A stretch of DNA of 64,000 nucleotides from Cellulomonas cellasea (GCF_030372105.1 NZ_JAUDBQ010000011.1:62001-126000); one strand, 5' to 3'; counted from the stretch's first letter, positions 39,467 through 55,346 are shown. Numbers and translations: made by a program. Notes: a model not told the origin generated them from the letters alone.

Positions 39467-40639
39467 ATGGGTGAGCTCGAGCTGGTGGGCCTGCACGACG
39501 ACGGCGAGCACCTGGTGCTCGCCACGTCCGACGGGCAGCGCTTCCGCCTGCGCATCGACGAGCCGTTGCGCGCCGCCGTGCGCCGCGACCGGCCACAGCT
39601 CGAGCAGCTGCGGTCCGCGCAGGCCGGCGCGCTGAGCCCCCGCGAGATCCAAACCGCCATCCGCGCCGGGCGCACAGCCCAGGAGGTGGCGGACGACGCG
39701 GGCCTCCAGGTCGAGCATGTGCGGCGCTACGAGGGCCCCGTGCTCGCCGAGCGCGCGTTCATCGCGGACCAGGCACGGGCCACCCGGGTGGGCCGCGACG
39801 CGGGCGCGCCCGAGCTCGGCGACCTGGTCACAGACCGGCTCGCCGCCCGCGGCGTCGCACTGGCCACCCTCGCGTGGGACGCGCACCGCCTGCAGTCCGG
39901 CCCCTGGGTCGTCGTCGCGCGCTTCATGGTGGGCGACGCGCCGCGTGAGGCCCGATGGACCTTCGACCCGGCCAAGCGCGTGGTCCTGGCCGACGAGGAC
40001 GAGGCGCGCTGGCTCTCCGAGACGGAGATCGCCGACGAGCCCATCGCCCGGCGTCACCTCGCGGCGGTGCGCGACGTCGTCTTCGATGTCGAGGCCGACG
40101 GCACGCTGCGCCCAGCCGCCGGCGCCCCCGTCGAGCCCGAGCCCGAGCCCGAGGACAAGACCGCTGCCCTGCTCGACGACCTCAGCTCCCGTCGCGGGGT
40201 GCGCCAGCAGCTCGACCTCGACGACGACGAGGAGTGGGAGGGCTTCGGCCCCCCGCACGCCTTCGACTTCGAGTCGAGCGTGCCCGGCGCGCATCCGGTG
40301 GACGCCGACCCGGCCGCCGAGGCGAAGGTGCTGACCCCCGCGCCCGTCCCCGCGGGCGACGTGCCGGCATTGCCGTCGCTGCCCGGCAGCGGGGCTGGGC
40401 ATGAGCGGGCAGCCCGCCCAGAGCGGGCCGCTGCGGCGCCCCAGCTGGCCGACCGCGTCTCGAGCGCGGCGTCCTCAGTGCGTGACGCCCATCCCGCCGG
40501 CAGCCGCCGGCCCGCCGCCGACGTCGCGGTGGCTCCCGCGCAGGACGACGCTCCGGCGTCCGAGCGCCCCAAGGCGCGCAAGGGCCGCGCGAAGGTGCCG
40601 AGCTGGGACGAGATCGTCTTCGGGGCCAAGCCCGAGTAA
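39467..40639 (+). CDS. sepH: septation protein SepH
   Basis: A 390-residue cell-division protein. Residues 1-about 170 form the DUF3071 domain with a helix-turn-helix (LSPREIQTAIRAGRTAQEVA, DDAGLQVEHVRRYEGPVLAE), as in Streptomyces and Mycobacterium SepH, which stimulates FtsZ assembly. The rest is a long Pro/Ala/acidic disordered tail ending with a conserved-looking basic patch RAKVPSWDEIVFG. AGGGAGG lies upstream of the ATG. It stands divergent from the TRIC gene and convergent with thymidine kinase. Confidence 0.92.
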   Translation: MGELELVGLHDDGEHLVLATSDGQRFRLRIDEPLRAAVRRDRPQLEQLRSAQAGALSPREIQTAIRAGRTAQEVADDAGLQVEHVRRYEGPVLAERAFIADQARATRVGRDAGAPELGDLVTDRLAARGVALATLAWDAHRLQSGPWVVVARFMVGDAPREARWTFDPAKRVVLADEDEARWLSETEIADEPIARRHLAAVRDVVFDVEADGTLRPAAGAPVEPEPEPEDKTAALLDDLSSRRGVRQQLDLDDDEEWEGFGPPHAFDFESSVPGAHPVDADPAAEAKVLTPAPVPAGDVPALPSLPGSGAGHERAARPERAAAAPQLADRVSSAASSVRDAHPAGSRRPAADVAVAPAQDDAPASERPKARKGRAKVPSWDEIVFGAKPE

Positions 40640-40647
40640 GCGGGGGC

Positions 40648-41325
40648 TCAGACGGCCTCGGGCTCGGGCGACTCCGCCAGCAGCCCCAGCGTCTGGGGCG
40701 ACGGAGCCGCGGCCTGCGCGGTGCGCGCCGTCTGGCGGCGCACGTGGTGGCGCCGGCACAGCACCTCGTAGCCGACCTCGTCGCCCTCATGGGCGGTGTC
40801 GACGTCGCCGACCACGACCTGCTCGCCCTCGACCACCATCACCCCGCCCACCGTCCTGGCGTTGTGGGTGGCCCGGGCGCCGCACCAGCACAGCGCCTGC
40901 ACCTGCAGCACCTCGACCCGGTCGGCCATCGCGAACAGCCGCGCGGACCCGGGGAACAGCCGGGCGCGGAAGTCGGTGGCGATGCCGAACGCGAACACGT
41001 CCGCCCCGAGGTCGTCCACCACCCGCGCCAACTGGTCCACCTGCTCGGCTGTGTAGAACTGCGCCTCGTCGCAGATGAGGTAGTCCACCGCGCGGCCACG
41101 GGTGCGCCGCTCGACGACCTCAGCCCAGAAGTCGGTGGCGGGGGTCACCTCCTGCGCGGGGACGCTCAGGCCCAGGCGCGAGGACAGCCGCGCCTCGCCC
41201 GAGCGATCGTGCGACGTGAACAGCAGGCCGTCACGCCCGCGGGCGGCGTGGTTGTGGTGCATCTGCAACGCCAGTGTCGACTTGCCGGAGTCCATCGTGC
41301 CTGAGAAGAAGGCCAGCTCAGCCAT
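40648..41325 (-). CDS. tdk: thymidine kinase
   Basis: A 225-residue type II thymidine kinase that phosphorylates thymidine in the salvage pathway. The P-loop is FFSGTMDSGKSTLALQ near the N-terminus, the Walker-B/DEAQ motif is LICDEAQFYTAEQV, and the zinc-binding lobe includes LCWCGARA and VLCRRHH. GGAGG precedes the ATG. A C-terminal tail of about 30 residues beyond the zinc site is longer than in E. coli. It ends 8 bp from the convergent sepH stop. Confidence 0.93.
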   Translation of the reverse strand: MAELAFFSGTMDSGKSTLALQMHHNHAARGRDGLLFTSHDRSGEARLSSRLGLSVPAQEVTPATDFWAEVVERRTRGRAVDYLICDEAQFYTAEQVDQLARVVDDLGADVFAFGIATDFRARLFPGSARLFAMADRVEVLQVQALCWCGARATHNARTVGGVMVVEGEQVVVGDVDTAHEGDEVGYEVLCRRHHVRRQTARTAQAAAPSPQTLGLLAESPEPEAV

Positions 41326-41344
41326 GCGGGTGGTCCTCCGGTGG

Positions 41345-42559
41345 TCAGGCGTGGACGGTGAGGAACGGCACGGACATCTCGATGGGGGTGAGGGATCCGT
41401 GCACCCCCACCAGGTCCATCGACCCCTGGCTCTGGGTGCGCGAGTCCACCACTGTGGCGCGGCCGCGCATCGCGACGACCACGTCACCGATGAGGGGCCG
41501 CACGTGCTCGGCGACGGGACCGAACCAGCCGGCCTCGACGGCGTGGTCGCCCAGGACCACGAACGCCGCGTCCCCGAGGGTCTCGCGCCAGCGCAGCGCC
41601 ACGCCCTCAGCCCGCTCCCGGGCGTCCGGCCCGGGCGCCACGTGCACGTGCAGGGCGCGGGGCTCGCCCGCCACGAGCTGCACGCCCTCGGCGAGGGCCG
41701 GGGTCCGCGCGACGTCCCAGCGCCGCGAGCGGTCCACGTCCACCATCCCGTGGTCGGCCGTGACGATCAGGGTCGTGCCGGTGGGCAGCGAGCGGGCCAG
41801 CCGGCCCAGCTCGCGGTCCAGCGCCGACAGCGCGTCGCCCCACTGCCGCGACCCCCACCCGTGATGGTGTCCGACCTTGTCGACGTCACCCCAGTACAGG
41901 TACACGAGCGCCGGCCCCATGAGCTCGAAGAGGGCCACGTCCACCCGGTCGGCGAGCGCCTCGGCCGCACGGTAGTCGCCCCCGCGCAGCGCGGCCTCGG
42001 TGAGCCCCGAGCCAGCGAACCGGGCGGGCCCCACGCTGGTCACCGGGACGCCCGCCGCGGCGACGCTCTCGAAGACCGTCGTCTCGCGCTGCCACTCGCG
42101 CGCGGGCCCGGCCCCGTCCCACGACACCAGGTTGGCCAGCGCGCCGGTGCGCGGGTTGCGGGCCGTGTAGCCCACCATCCCGGTGCGCCCCGGGGCCGCG
42201 CCCGTGCCGAAGGAGCCGAGCGACGCGGCGGTGGTCGAGGGATAGCCGGCGCTCAACGGCGCGGACGCGCCGAGCAGCGAGCGCAGGAACGGGGCGTGGC
42301 CCGCGCGCTCCGTGAGGTTGTGCTGCCCCAGGCCGTCCACCAGCACGACGCACGCGCGCTGCTGCCGGGGCAGGCCGAGCCGTGCGCGGGCCGCGGCCCC
42401 GCCGGGAACAGGCACGCCGAGGGCGTCCGCCACGGCCGGGAGCACACCGCCGAGGTGGCTCCCCGCGTAATCGGGCGCCACGAGGCCCGCGGCCGCGAGC
42501 TCGCCGGAGGTCGGCGGGGCCAGTGCCGGGCGGGCAGGAGTCAAGGGGTCGGTGCTCAT
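41345..42559 (-). CDS. alkaline phosphatase superfamily nucleotide pyrophosphatase/phosphodiesterase
   Basis: A 404-residue soluble protein of the NPP-type alkaline phosphatase superfamily. The first metal ligand is in [13 protein letters not shown], the nucleophile Thr in GYPSTTAASLGSFGTG, and further ligands in YWGDVDKVGHHHG and VTADHGMVDV. It has no signal peptide, so it would act in the cytoplasm; the substrate is unknown. The ATG overlaps the stop of the upstream DUF5998 gene as ATGA, so they are coupled. Confidence 0.87.
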   Translation of the reverse strand: MSTDPLTPARPALAPPTSGELAAAGLVAPDYAGSHLGGVLPAVADALGVPVPGGAAARARLGLPRQQRACVVLVDGLGQHNLTERAGHAPFLRSLLGASAPLSAGYPSTTAASLGSFGTGAAPGRTGMVGYTARNPRTGALANLVSWDGAGPAREWQRETTVFESVAAAGVPVTSVGPARFAGSGLTEAALRGGDYRAAEALADRVDVALFELMGPALVYLYWGDVDKVGHHHGWGSRQWGDALSALDRELGRLARSLPTGTTLIVTADHGMVDVDRSRRWDVARTPALAEGVQLVAGEPRALHVHVAPGPDARERAEGVALRWRETLGDAAFVVLGDHAVEAGWFGPVAEHVRPLIGDVVVAMRGRATVVDSRTQSQGSMDLVGVHGSLTPIEMSVPFLTVHA

Positions 42560-43131
42560 CGTCCGCGAGCGCTCGCGGCGGAGAGCTGCCGGGCGAAGGA
42601 GGCGGCGGCCCGCACGGCGTCCTGGCCCTCGGCGACGGCGCTGACCCGCACGACGACGTCGTCGGGGGTCAAGGTCCCGGTCAGGCCGTGGTCGGCGTCG
42701 CAGTTCGGGTCGGCGCAGGAGGCGGGCTCGAGGTCCACCCGCGAGACGGCGCCCCATCCGACGGCGAGCGTGAGCTCGGCCGCGAGGTCGCCGGCGCGGT
42801 GCTGCTCGGGGCTCGCCATGACGTGCGTGAGGGCCACCGAGCGGAGCTCGGCGAGTGGCACGGACTCGGTGGTCGCGGCAGCGCTGGCTGACGGGTTCTC
42901 GCTGTCGGCGGGGTGGTCGTCGACGTGCGCGACGACCAGGCGGGTCGGCGTGAGGACCAGCACTGTGACGTGGCGGCGCACCTCGGCCGCGTCGAACGTC
43001 GTCTCGGGGTGGACCAGGTGGGCGACGACCGGCTCGTCTGCGACTGCGATGTCGAGGACGTCGGCGACTAGCTCGGGGTAGTAGCCCGCCCGGTGGAGGT
43101 CCTGGCGGAGGTCGGTGAATGCAGGGGGCAC
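42556..43131 (-). CDS. DUF5998 family protein
   Basis: A 191-residue soluble protein (PPAFTDLRQDLHRAGYYPEL, VLVLTPTRLVVAHVDDHP, SCADPNCDADHGLTGTLTPD) of an actinobacterial family without assigned function. The C-x4-C pattern in the last motif could bind a metal or form a disulfide. It is cotranscribed with the phosphodiesterase-like gene (ATGA overlap) and lies just downstream of the GNAT/acyl-CoA-synthetase gene, a conserved order. The GTG start is the first with a GGTGAGG-like site. Confidence 0.8.
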   Translation of the reverse strand: MPPAFTDLRQDLHRAGYYPELVADVLDIAVADEPVVAHLVHPETTFDAAEVRRHVTVLVLTPTRLVVAHVDDHPADSENPSASAAATTESVPLAELRSVALTHVMASPEQHRAGDLAAELTLAVGWGAVSRVDLEPASCADPNCDADHGLTGTLTPDDVVVRVSAVAEGQDAVRAAASFARQLSAASARGR

Positions 43132-43160
43132 CTCACCATCCTCCCACCTCTGGGCTGGGC

Positions 43161-45896
43161 TCAGGTCGGCAGCGCGCGGCGCGTCCCGTCGGCCCTGTCC
43201 GCCACGGCGAGGTGGGCGCGCGCGCCGAGCACGATGGCTCCGCGCTCGGAGACGACGACGGGGTTGAGCTCCAGGCTCCTCAACTCGGGCAGGTCCTCGG
43301 CGAGCACTGACACGCGGGCGATGACGTCCTCGAGGGCGGCGACGTCCAGCGCCGGCAGGCCCCGGTAGCCGAACAGCCGGGGGGCGGCCCGGGCTGAGCG
43401 GACGAGCTCGGCGACGTCGACGTCCGTCAGCGGCGGCACGCCGTAACTCACGTCGCCGAGCAGGTCGGACGCGTCGCCCGAGAGGCCGAAGCTGATCACC
43501 GGCCCGAACAGCGGGTCCTCGACTGAGCGCACGACGCATGAGGCCCCGCGCGGCACCATGGCCTGCACCTCGAGCGGCGCGCGGCCTGGCTCGGGCGGGT
43601 GGCTCGCGGCGAGTTCGAGGACTTGTGCGGCGTCGGCCCGCAGCTCCGCCTCGTCGTGCACGTCGAGCCGGACGCCGCCCAGGTCGGCGCGGTGCCGCAG
43701 CGTCGGGGCCGTGGTCTTGAGGGCGACGGGCCAGCCGATGCGGCGCGCGGCGTCGACGGCCTCCTGCGGGGTGGACGCCGGGGCTGACTCGAGGATGTCG
43801 ATGCCGACGCAGCCGAGTAGCGCGGTGGTGCGCTCCTGGTCGAGCACGAGGTCCGCCCCGGGGCCGGCGTCGGCGAGCCATGCGGTGACGAGGCGGCGGG
43901 CCGCCCGCGTGTCGGCGCGCGCGGGGTGGACGGGCGACCCGCGCTCGGCGGCGCGCCAGGCGGAGTACCGGGCCGCCTGCCCGAGGGCGAGCACCGCGTC
44001 CTCGGGGGTCGTGTAGGCCGGGACGGTCCACGCCCTGCCGTCGGCGTCCTGGGCGGTGAGGTCGGCGGTGGCGCCGTGCAGCCCGGCGACGCAGGCCACC
44101 GTCGCCCGCCCCGATCCGGCCGCTGCCCGGGCCACGGCGCGCGCGACGCGGGACTCCGAGCTGCCCACCGTCGGGACGTGCACCACGACGACGACGTCGG
44201 TGTCGGGGTCGGCGTAGAGCTCGGCGAGGGAGAGCTCGACGGCCTCGTCGTCGGCGTCCTCGCCGAGGATGACCGCCTGCCCGCCCACGGCGAGCCCGGC
44301 CGCCGCCCCGGCCTCGGCCACCAGCACCGCCATCGGCGCAGAGCTGGCCACGATCGCGGCGCGCCGGCCGCTGGGCAGCGGCTGCAGGGCCAGGAGCTGG
44401 GCGACCTCGAGGAGCTGGTGGGTGTTCTCGACCCGGATCACCCCCGACTGGCGCATGACCTCCTCGAGGGTGCGGCGGGGCGCGTGGGTGGCCCGGACGG
44501 CGTGGCCTGGCGGGACGACCTGGCCGGAGCGCCCGGCGGTGACCACGACGACGGGCTTGACCGCGGCGAGCCTGCGGGCCACCCGGGAGAACTTGCGCGG
44601 GTTGCCGATGGACTCCAGGTACAGGCACGCGACGTCGGTGGACTCGTCGTCATGCCAGAACTGCATGAGGTCGTTGCCGGAGACGTCGGCGCGGTGGCCT
44701 GCCGAGACGAAGCAGGACAGGCCCAGGTCGCGCCGCCGCACCGACCCGAGCAGCGCCACCGCCATGGGCGCGGACTGGCAGAACAGCCCGATCCGGCCCG
44801 GGCCGGGTGGCTCGACGGCCAGTGTCGCGTTGAGCGTGCGGCCCTCGGCGTGCGACAGGACGCCGTAGGAGCCGGGGCCGACGACGCGCATCCCGGCGGC
44901 GTGCGCGGTGCGCAGCAGGGCTCGCTGCCGCGCGAGCCCCTCGGGTCCCGTCTCGGCGAACCCGGCGGACAGGACGACCACGCCGCGCACGCCGAGCGGC
45001 GCGAGGGCCCGCACGGCCGCCACGGACTCCTCGGCCGGGACCGTGAGCACCGCGAGGTCGACGGCGCCGGCCGTGGCGCCCAGCTCGGCCAGGTCGGCCC
45101 ACACGCGCGCGCCGGCTGGCACGTCCCCCGCGAGCGCCCCGACGCCCACGGCGTGCACGTCGACGCCGCGGCTCGTGCGGGCCAGGTCGTCGAGCACGCG
45201 GCGGGTCAGCAGGTCCTCATGCGAGCCCGGGGCCGCGTCCTCGGAGGCCACCACGACCACCGACTGGGCGGTGAGCAGCCCTCGCACGCTCTGCGCCTCG
45301 GCGCGGTGCTCGCGGTCGGCCATCACCGCGAGCGATCGGTCGGTGGGGTCGAGGTCGAAGGCCACGGTGACCACGCCGTCCTCGATGGACTGGCGCACCG
45401 CGTAGCCCGCCTCGCGGAAGACGCCGATCATCTTGCCGTTCTGCGGCAGCACGTCGGCGGTGAACCGGCGCACACCCCGCTCACGCGCCGCCGCCGCCAG
45501 GTGCTCGAGCAGCACCGAGCCGAGGCCGCGCCCGTGGTGCGCGTCCGCGATGTTGAACGCGACCTCGGCCTCGTCGGGCCCCACCCGGTCGTAGCGGGCC
45601 ACCCCGATGATCTGCTCGTCGGCAGTCACTGCGACGAGCGCGACGCGGTCGTCGTGGTCGACGCGGGTGAACCGGGCGAGGTCGCGCTCGGGCAGCCGCG
45701 TGAGGGTCGCGAAGAACCTCAGGTAGGTGGAGCGCTCAGACTGCGCCACGTGGAAGGCCTGCAGGGCGTCGGCGTCCGTGGGCCGGATCGGGCGCACATG
45801 CGTGGTCGACCCGTCGCGCAGGACGACGTCCGCCTCCCAGCCGGCGGGGTACGGCACGGACTGCTCCCCCGGTGCGTCGTCAGTGACCTCGGCCAT
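43161..45896 (-). CDS. GNAT acetyltransferase fused to acyl-CoA synthetase (NDP-forming)-like domains; protein acetyltransferase type
   Basis: A 911-residue fusion. Residues about 15-175 form a GNAT domain ([20 protein letters not shown], acetyl-CoA loop [13 protein letters not shown]). From about 205 come CoA-binding and succinyl-CoA ligase-like domains ([40 protein letters not shown]) and from about 690 an ATP-grasp domain ([20 protein letters not shown]). This is the domain set of Pat-type lysine acetyltransferases that inactivate acetyl-CoA synthetase, with GNAT at the N-terminus rather than the C-terminus as in enterobacteria. In the ligase part, [10 protein letters not shown] replaces the usual ISQSG pattern and no phosphoryl-His can be assigned, so that half is probably regulatory rather than catalytic. 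Protein targets are unknown. Confidence 0.87.
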   Translation of the reverse strand: MAEVTDDAPGEQSVPYPAGWEADVVLRDGSTTHVRPIRPTDADALQAFHVAQSERSTYLRFFATLTRLPERDLARFTRVDHDDRVALVAVTADEQIIGVARYDRVGPDEAEVAFNIADAHHGRGLGSVLLEHLAAAARERGVRRFTADVLPQNGKMIGVFREAGYAVRQSIEDGVVTVAFDLDPTDRSLAVMADREHRAEAQSVRGLLTAQSVVVVASEDAAPGSHEDLLTRRVLDDLARTSRGVDVHAVGVGALAGDVPAGARVWADLAELGATAGAVDLAVLTVPAEESVAAVRALAPLGVRGVVVLSAGFAETGPEGLARQRALLRTAHAAGMRVVGPGSYGVLSHAEGRTLNATLAVEPPGPGRIGLFCQSAPMAVALLGSVRRRDLGLSCFVSAGHRADVSGNDLMQFWHDDESTDVACLYLESIGNPRKFSRVARRLAAVKPVVVVTAGRSGQVVPPGHAVRATHAPRRTLEEVMRQSGVIRVENTHQLLEVAQLLALQPLPSGRRAAIVASSAPMAVLVAEAGAAAGLAVGGQAVILGEDADDEAVELSLAELYADPDTDVVVVVHVPTVGSSESRVARAVARAAAGSGRATVACVAGLHGATADLTAQDADGRAWTVPAYTTPEDAVLALGQAARYSAWRAAERGSPVHPARADTRAARRLVTAWLADAGPGADLVLDQERTTALLGCVGIDILESAPASTPQEAVDAARRIGWPVALKTTAPTLRHRADLGGVRLDVHDEAELRADAAQVLELAASHPPEPGRAPLEVQAMVPRGASCVVRSVEDPLFGPVISFGLSGDASDLLGDVSYGVPPLTDVDVAELVRSARAAPRLFGYRGLPALDVAALEDVIARVSVLAEDLPELRSLELNPVVVSERGAIVLGARAHLAVADRADGTRRALPT

Positions 45897-46076
45897 CTGG
45901 CCAGGCTAGTGTGCCGCCGTCCGCGCTCCGGCCATCCGGGCCCCGCGGCGGCCAGGAGCCGCGCGCCGTGCACCGGTCACCCCTGCGCGCACGCGACAAT
46001 GACCCTGCACGGATGCCCGTGCGCCCCACCGAGCAAGCCCCGCGCGGGCCATCAGCACCGAGGAGCCGCATCCCCC

Positions 46077-48542
<2,466 letters not shown>

Positions 48543-48561
48543 GCGCGGCTGGTCCACCAGG

Positions 48562-49317
48562 TCAGGATGCGGGGCGCCCGTCAGGCTCGGGCACGCCCCG
48601 CGTCCTGGCGCCGTCGCCCGTGGGCTCGGCCTCCCGCCTCCGCGCCGCGGCCACGCCGACGACGAGCAGCGCCTGCGCCGCGATGTAGGTGGCCATGACC
48701 CACAGCCCCTGGCGTGGCAGCGCGAGGCCCGCGAACTCGCCAAGGGCGATGAGCGCGTCCGAGAGGAAGAACAGCGCCCCGCCGATCCCGGCGGCCCGGC
48801 TGACGCCGGTGGACAGCACGGACATGGCCAGCAGCAGCAGCCCGTAGACGACCACCGGCGCCAGCAGCGTCCCGGCGGCCGGCGCGCAGGCGGCGACCAG
48901 GCTGACGAAGAGCAGCGCGTACGGGGCCAGGAGCCACGGCCTGCGCAGCAGCGGCGACCCCCGCCAGTCCGGCGCGAAGGCCACGACGTACGCGACCTGG
49001 GCGAGCATGAAGAACGCCACCATGACGAGGAAGGCCGTCGAGCCGTCCGCCAGGTCGGGCGCCGAGTCGCCCAGCCAGGACAGGCCGAGGCCGACGAGCA
49101 CGAGCCTGGCGCGGCGGTCCAGGGGCGCGGGCATGAGCACCAGGAGCACCGGCACGAGCGTGGGCATGAGCAGCCACTGCGTGACGTTCGCGACGTCGAG
49201 GGCGCCTGCCACCTGGCTCACCAGGTGGACGGCCGCCACCAGCCCGAACACCAGCACCGCGGCCCGGGAGCGCCTGCTCCCACGGCCCTGTGTGATCGCC
49301 GCGCGCACCTGGGACAC
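48562..49317 (-). CDS. lysoplasmalogenase (YhhN/TMEM86 family) membrane protein
   Basis: A 251-residue protein with about eight transmembrane helices, matching the YhhN family; the conserved SWLGDSAPDL and FFLSDALIALGEF segments hold the Asp residues proposed to be catalytic. Characterised members hydrolyse the vinyl-ether bond of lysoplasmalogens. GTG start. It is convergent with parC, ending 19 bp from its stop, and the C-terminal about 25 residues are hydrophilic. Confidence 0.82.
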   Translation of the reverse strand: MSQVRAAITQGRGSRRSRAAVLVFGLVAAVHLVSQVAGALDVANVTQWLLMPTLVPVLLVLMPAPLDRRARLVLVGLGLSWLGDSAPDLADGSTAFLVMVAFFMLAQVAYVVAFAPDWRGSPLLRRPWLLAPYALLFVSLVAACAPAAGTLLAPVVVYGLLLLAMSVLSTGVSRAAGIGGALFFLSDALIALGEFAGLALPRQGLWVMATYIAAQALLVVGVAAARRREAEPTGDGARTRGVPEPDGRPAS

Positions 49318-49403
49318 CCGTCACCCGCTCCCCGTCCGGCCCGGGCGCCATCGCCCGAGTTCCCGGCGATGCTAGTGGCAGCGACGCCCGCGAGGCTCCA
49401 GGC

Positions 49404-50435
49404 TCAGATCTCGATGGAGCACATCACCGAGCCGCCATCCACTTCGTAGCCGAGGGCCGCGTACAGGCCGTGCGCGCCCGACGGGTTCGCCGTGTCGACC
49501 CCGAGCCTGGCGAACTCCATGCCGTCCGCGCGGTAGGCGCCCATCGCCCAGCCCAGCAACGCCACGGCTAGCCCTCGCCCGCGCCATGGCCGGCGCACGC
49601 CGAGCAGGCTCGTGTACCCGAAGGTGTGGCCCAGCACGGGCCAGTCCTGCTCGTAGCGCGCGGACATCAGGTACCCCGCGACCTCGCCCGTGGCGTCCTC
49701 GACGACGACCTGGCTCCAGCCGGGCACGAAGGACGCCGAGCGCAGCCCCCACGCCTCGGGGGTCATCGGCTCGCTGCCCCAGTGGTCGGCGAAGGCCTCG
49801 TTGTGCGCGCGCCGCACGGCGTCGTCGAGCTCCGGCGTCCAGGGCGCGAGCGAGAAGCCGTCCGCGAGCGTCGTCGTCGGCAGGTCGTCGGCCAGCGACC
49901 GCCGCATCTCGGTGTAGTAGCGCCTCGGTGTGAAGCCGGCGCCGGCGAACAGCTCGATCCCCCCGTGATGGTCCGCCTCGAGGTAGGTCAGGAGCCGCGC
50001 GGGCAGGTCCTTGCCGGACTCGGCGAGCAGCTGGCGCCCGCGGCCCTCCATCCACGCGACCAGGGCACGGCCCACGCCCCGGCCGCGCGCGTCGGGATGC
50101 ACCCCGCCCTCGAGGAACGCCCGCACGGTGCCCTCGTCACCGGGGCTGGTCGTCACCTGCCCGAAGGCCAGCATCCGGCCGGACGCGTCGAAGCCCGCGA
50201 GCGTGTCCAGCTCCGGACGCTTCCAACTGCCCTCGAACCGCTCGGCCGTCTCCTCGAGGCTGGTCCGGAAGGGGGCCGCGTCGGCGGCCTCGACCGCCCA
50301 GCACAACGCCGCGAGGTCCGCGACATCGGCGGCAGTCAACGGGCGCCACGCCAGGCCCAGCGACGCCGGTGGAAGCGTCGGGGCCTGGGGCGGCTGGGCG
50401 CGCTCGGCCAGGGGGCGCAGCAGATCACTCGTCAT
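49404..50435 (-). CDS. GNAT family N-acetyltransferase with two GNAT-like domains
   Basis: A 343-residue protein with two acetyltransferase folds. The first (about 30-170) has GGVHPDARGRGVGRALVAWM, a complete acetyl-CoA binding loop. The second (about 190-340) has GVRRPWRGRGLAVALLGWAM and the motif B segment RLGVDTANPSGAHGLYAALG. The layout is like that of mycothiol synthase, but residues specific to that enzyme cannot be assigned with confidence, so the substrate is left open. No clear ribosome site precedes the ATG. It lies just downstream of parE. Confidence 0.78.
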   Translation of the reverse strand: MTSDLLRPLAERAQPPQAPTLPPASLGLAWRPLTAADVADLAALCWAVEAADAAPFRTSLEETAERFEGSWKRPELDTLAGFDASGRMLAFGQVTTSPGDEGTVRAFLEGGVHPDARGRGVGRALVAWMEGRGRQLLAESGKDLPARLLTYLEADHHGGIELFAGAGFTPRRYYTEMRRSLADDLPTTTLADGFSLAPWTPELDDAVRRAHNEAFADHWGSEPMTPEAWGLRSASFVPGWSQVVVEDATGEVAGYLMSARYEQDWPVLGHTFGYTSLLGVRRPWRGRGLAVALLGWAMGAYRADGMEFARLGVDTANPSGAHGLYAALGYEVDGGSVMCSIEI

Positions 50436-50486
50436 GGCGCCACTGTCCCCCGTGCCGCCCGGAGCCGTCGAGCGAAATGGCCTGCG

Positions 50487-52613
<2,127 letters not shown>

Positions 52614-52621
52614 GAGGCCTG

Positions 52622-52627
52622 AGCGTA
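52622..52627 (-). promoter_or_regulatory. -10-like TACGCT, leaderless start of parE
   Basis: TACGCT lies 8 nt before the parE GTG on the minus strand with no ribosome site. Confidence 0.45.
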
Positions 52628-52754
52628 ATCGCTCCGACCCACAGCGCCGCGCACGCCGGGCCCGCGTCACGCTCCCGGGTGGGAGAGGTACGCGCGGAGC
52701 GAACCTGGCCCTTCCGAGCCGCTGGTTCTCAGCCTCCGATGGTTTGATGGCTAG

Positions 52755-52976
52755 GTGACTGGGACGACGACTGAACCACTGACCGCAGCCGACCGCTGTG
52801 ACCGCTGCAACGCGCAGGCCTACGTGCGCGTGCTCCTGCCCGTGGGTGAGCTCCTCTTCTGCGCCCACCACGCGCGCGAGCACGGCCCCAAGCTCTCCGA
52901 GATGGCCACGCACGTCCAGGACGAGACCGACCGGCTCCTGGCCGAGCACGGAGCGGGCGCAGGCGCCGCGCGCTGA
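52755..52976 (+). CDS. DUF7455-type small zinc-binding protein
   Basis: A 73-residue protein with a probable zinc-binding site made from CDRC (residues about 15-18) and CAHH (about 36-39), embedded in LTAADRCDRCNAQAYVRVLL and ELLFCAHHAREHGPKL. It resembles the small DUF7455 proteins found between parE and sigA in actinobacteria. GTG start, six bases after TTTGAT. A perfect terminator hairpin follows. Function unknown. Confidence 0.85.
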   Translation: MTGTTTEPLTAADRCDRCNAQAYVRVLLPVGELLFCAHHAREHGPKLSEMATHVQDETDRLLAEHGAGAGAAR

Positions 52977-52985
52977 CCCTCACTC

Positions 52986-53022
52986 CCACGTGCCGACCAC
53001 CGTCCTGGTGGTCGGCACGTGG
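52986..53022. terminator. terminator after DUF7455 gene
   Basis: Perfect 16-nt arms (CCACGTGCCGACCACC and complement) with a GTCCT loop, followed by CGTTTCTG. Confidence 0.9.
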
Positions 53023-53056
53023 CGTTTCTGGGCCTGGCTGACAGACGGGCGCCCGC

Positions 53057-53404
53057 TCAGGCGCGCGGCCGGGTGCTGACGCCCAGCGCGCTCCGCAGCG
53101 CGAATATCAGCTCACGGGCGGCCGCAGCCGCCGCCGGGGACGCCAGGCACGAGTCGAACTGCTGCGCGAGCCCGTAGAACTCCTCCACCGCGTCGACCTC
53201 GGCCAGCACCCTGACCACTGCCGATCCCGCGTCGGGCTCGCTCGCCATCGCGCGCCGCAGGTCGATGGCCATCCGCCGCACCGCCTCGGAGACGTCGCCC
53301 ATCGAGGAGTTCACCCGGTCGAGCATGCCGACCGCGCGGGTGGCGAAGTCCAACTCGTCGTTCACGCGTCCCAGTGCGGCCCGCGCCGCGGCCTCGCTCA
53401 TCAT
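53057..53404 (-). CDS. uncharacterised alpha-helical protein
   Basis: A 115-residue protein, predicted mostly alpha-helical with hydrophobic-heptad character (NDELDFATRAVGMLDRVNSS, EAVRRMAIDLRRAMA, AAAARELIFALRSALGV). No domain is recognised and it has no signal peptide. Two consecutive ATG codons serve as start; GAGGAC-like bases lie about 15 nt upstream, only a fair ribosome site. It sits downstream of sigA on the same strand but after the sigA terminator, so it is probably a separate unit. Confidence 0.6.
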   Translation of the reverse strand: MMSEAAARAALGRVNDELDFATRAVGMLDRVNSSMGDVSEAVRRMAIDLRRAMASEPDAGSAVVRVLAEVDAVEEFYGLAQQFDSCLASPAAAAAARELIFALRSALGVSTRPRA

Positions 53405-53536
53405 CGACGTCCGTCCGTCCTCTCGCTCGTCCTCGCCTCCGCGCTGTGAGCCGGGCGAGCCGGGCGGAGGCCGCGCGAACGGTAGCCGGGCCTGCTGGGA
53501 ACGCCCTCCCGCCCGGGCCCTGGGCCCGGAGCGCGC

Positions 53537-53570
53537 GAACGCCCGGCAGTCGTGTGACTGCCGGGCGTTC
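53537..53570 (-). terminator. sigA terminator
   Basis: Perfect 15-nt arms (GAACGCCCGGCAGTC and complement) with a GTGT loop lie about 35 bp after the sigA stop. Confidence 0.88.
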
Positions 53571-53603
53571 GTGGCCGCGCGAGGCGGCGGATGAGTGCTG
53601 TGC

Positions 53604-55115
<1,512 letters not shown>

Positions 55116-55165
55116 AAACGACCTTTCGGCAGCGAGAGACCCGGATGAAGCACGGGTAGACCAAT

Positions 55166-55171
55166 ATTGTA
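55166..55171 (-). promoter_or_regulatory. -10 TACAAT of sigA
   Basis: TACAAT on the minus strand, the closest match to the consensus in this window. The -35 region at the right distance (GGTCCA) is poor, suggesting that this promoter depends on an activator or on the extended -10. Confidence 0.5.
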
Positions 55172-55282
55172 CCGGGCAGATTCCGGGTTGGACCGTGATC
55201 AGCGCGCGGGGCAGGACGCGCACGGCCTCCCGTGACCCTGTCCGCGCGGGCGCCCAAGGGCGCACTTCTCGTGGAACGGATG

Positions 55283-55317
55283 GCGGGCGCGGAAGATTCC
55301 CGCTTTCGCGCGCCCGC
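55283..55317 (-). terminator. hairpin after the universal stress protein gene
   Basis: A 9-bp stem (GCGGGCGCG and complement) with a 17-nt loop, 30 bp after the stop codon. Confidence 0.45.
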
Positions 55318-55346
55318 TGCCGGTGATGCCGGAGGTTGTGGCGACG

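Noticed and set aside
43926-46076. Long upstream in-frame extension of parC
   Set aside because: The extension runs antisense to the GNAT/acyl-CoA-synthetase gene. The ATG at 46077 with GAGGAG is the natural start.
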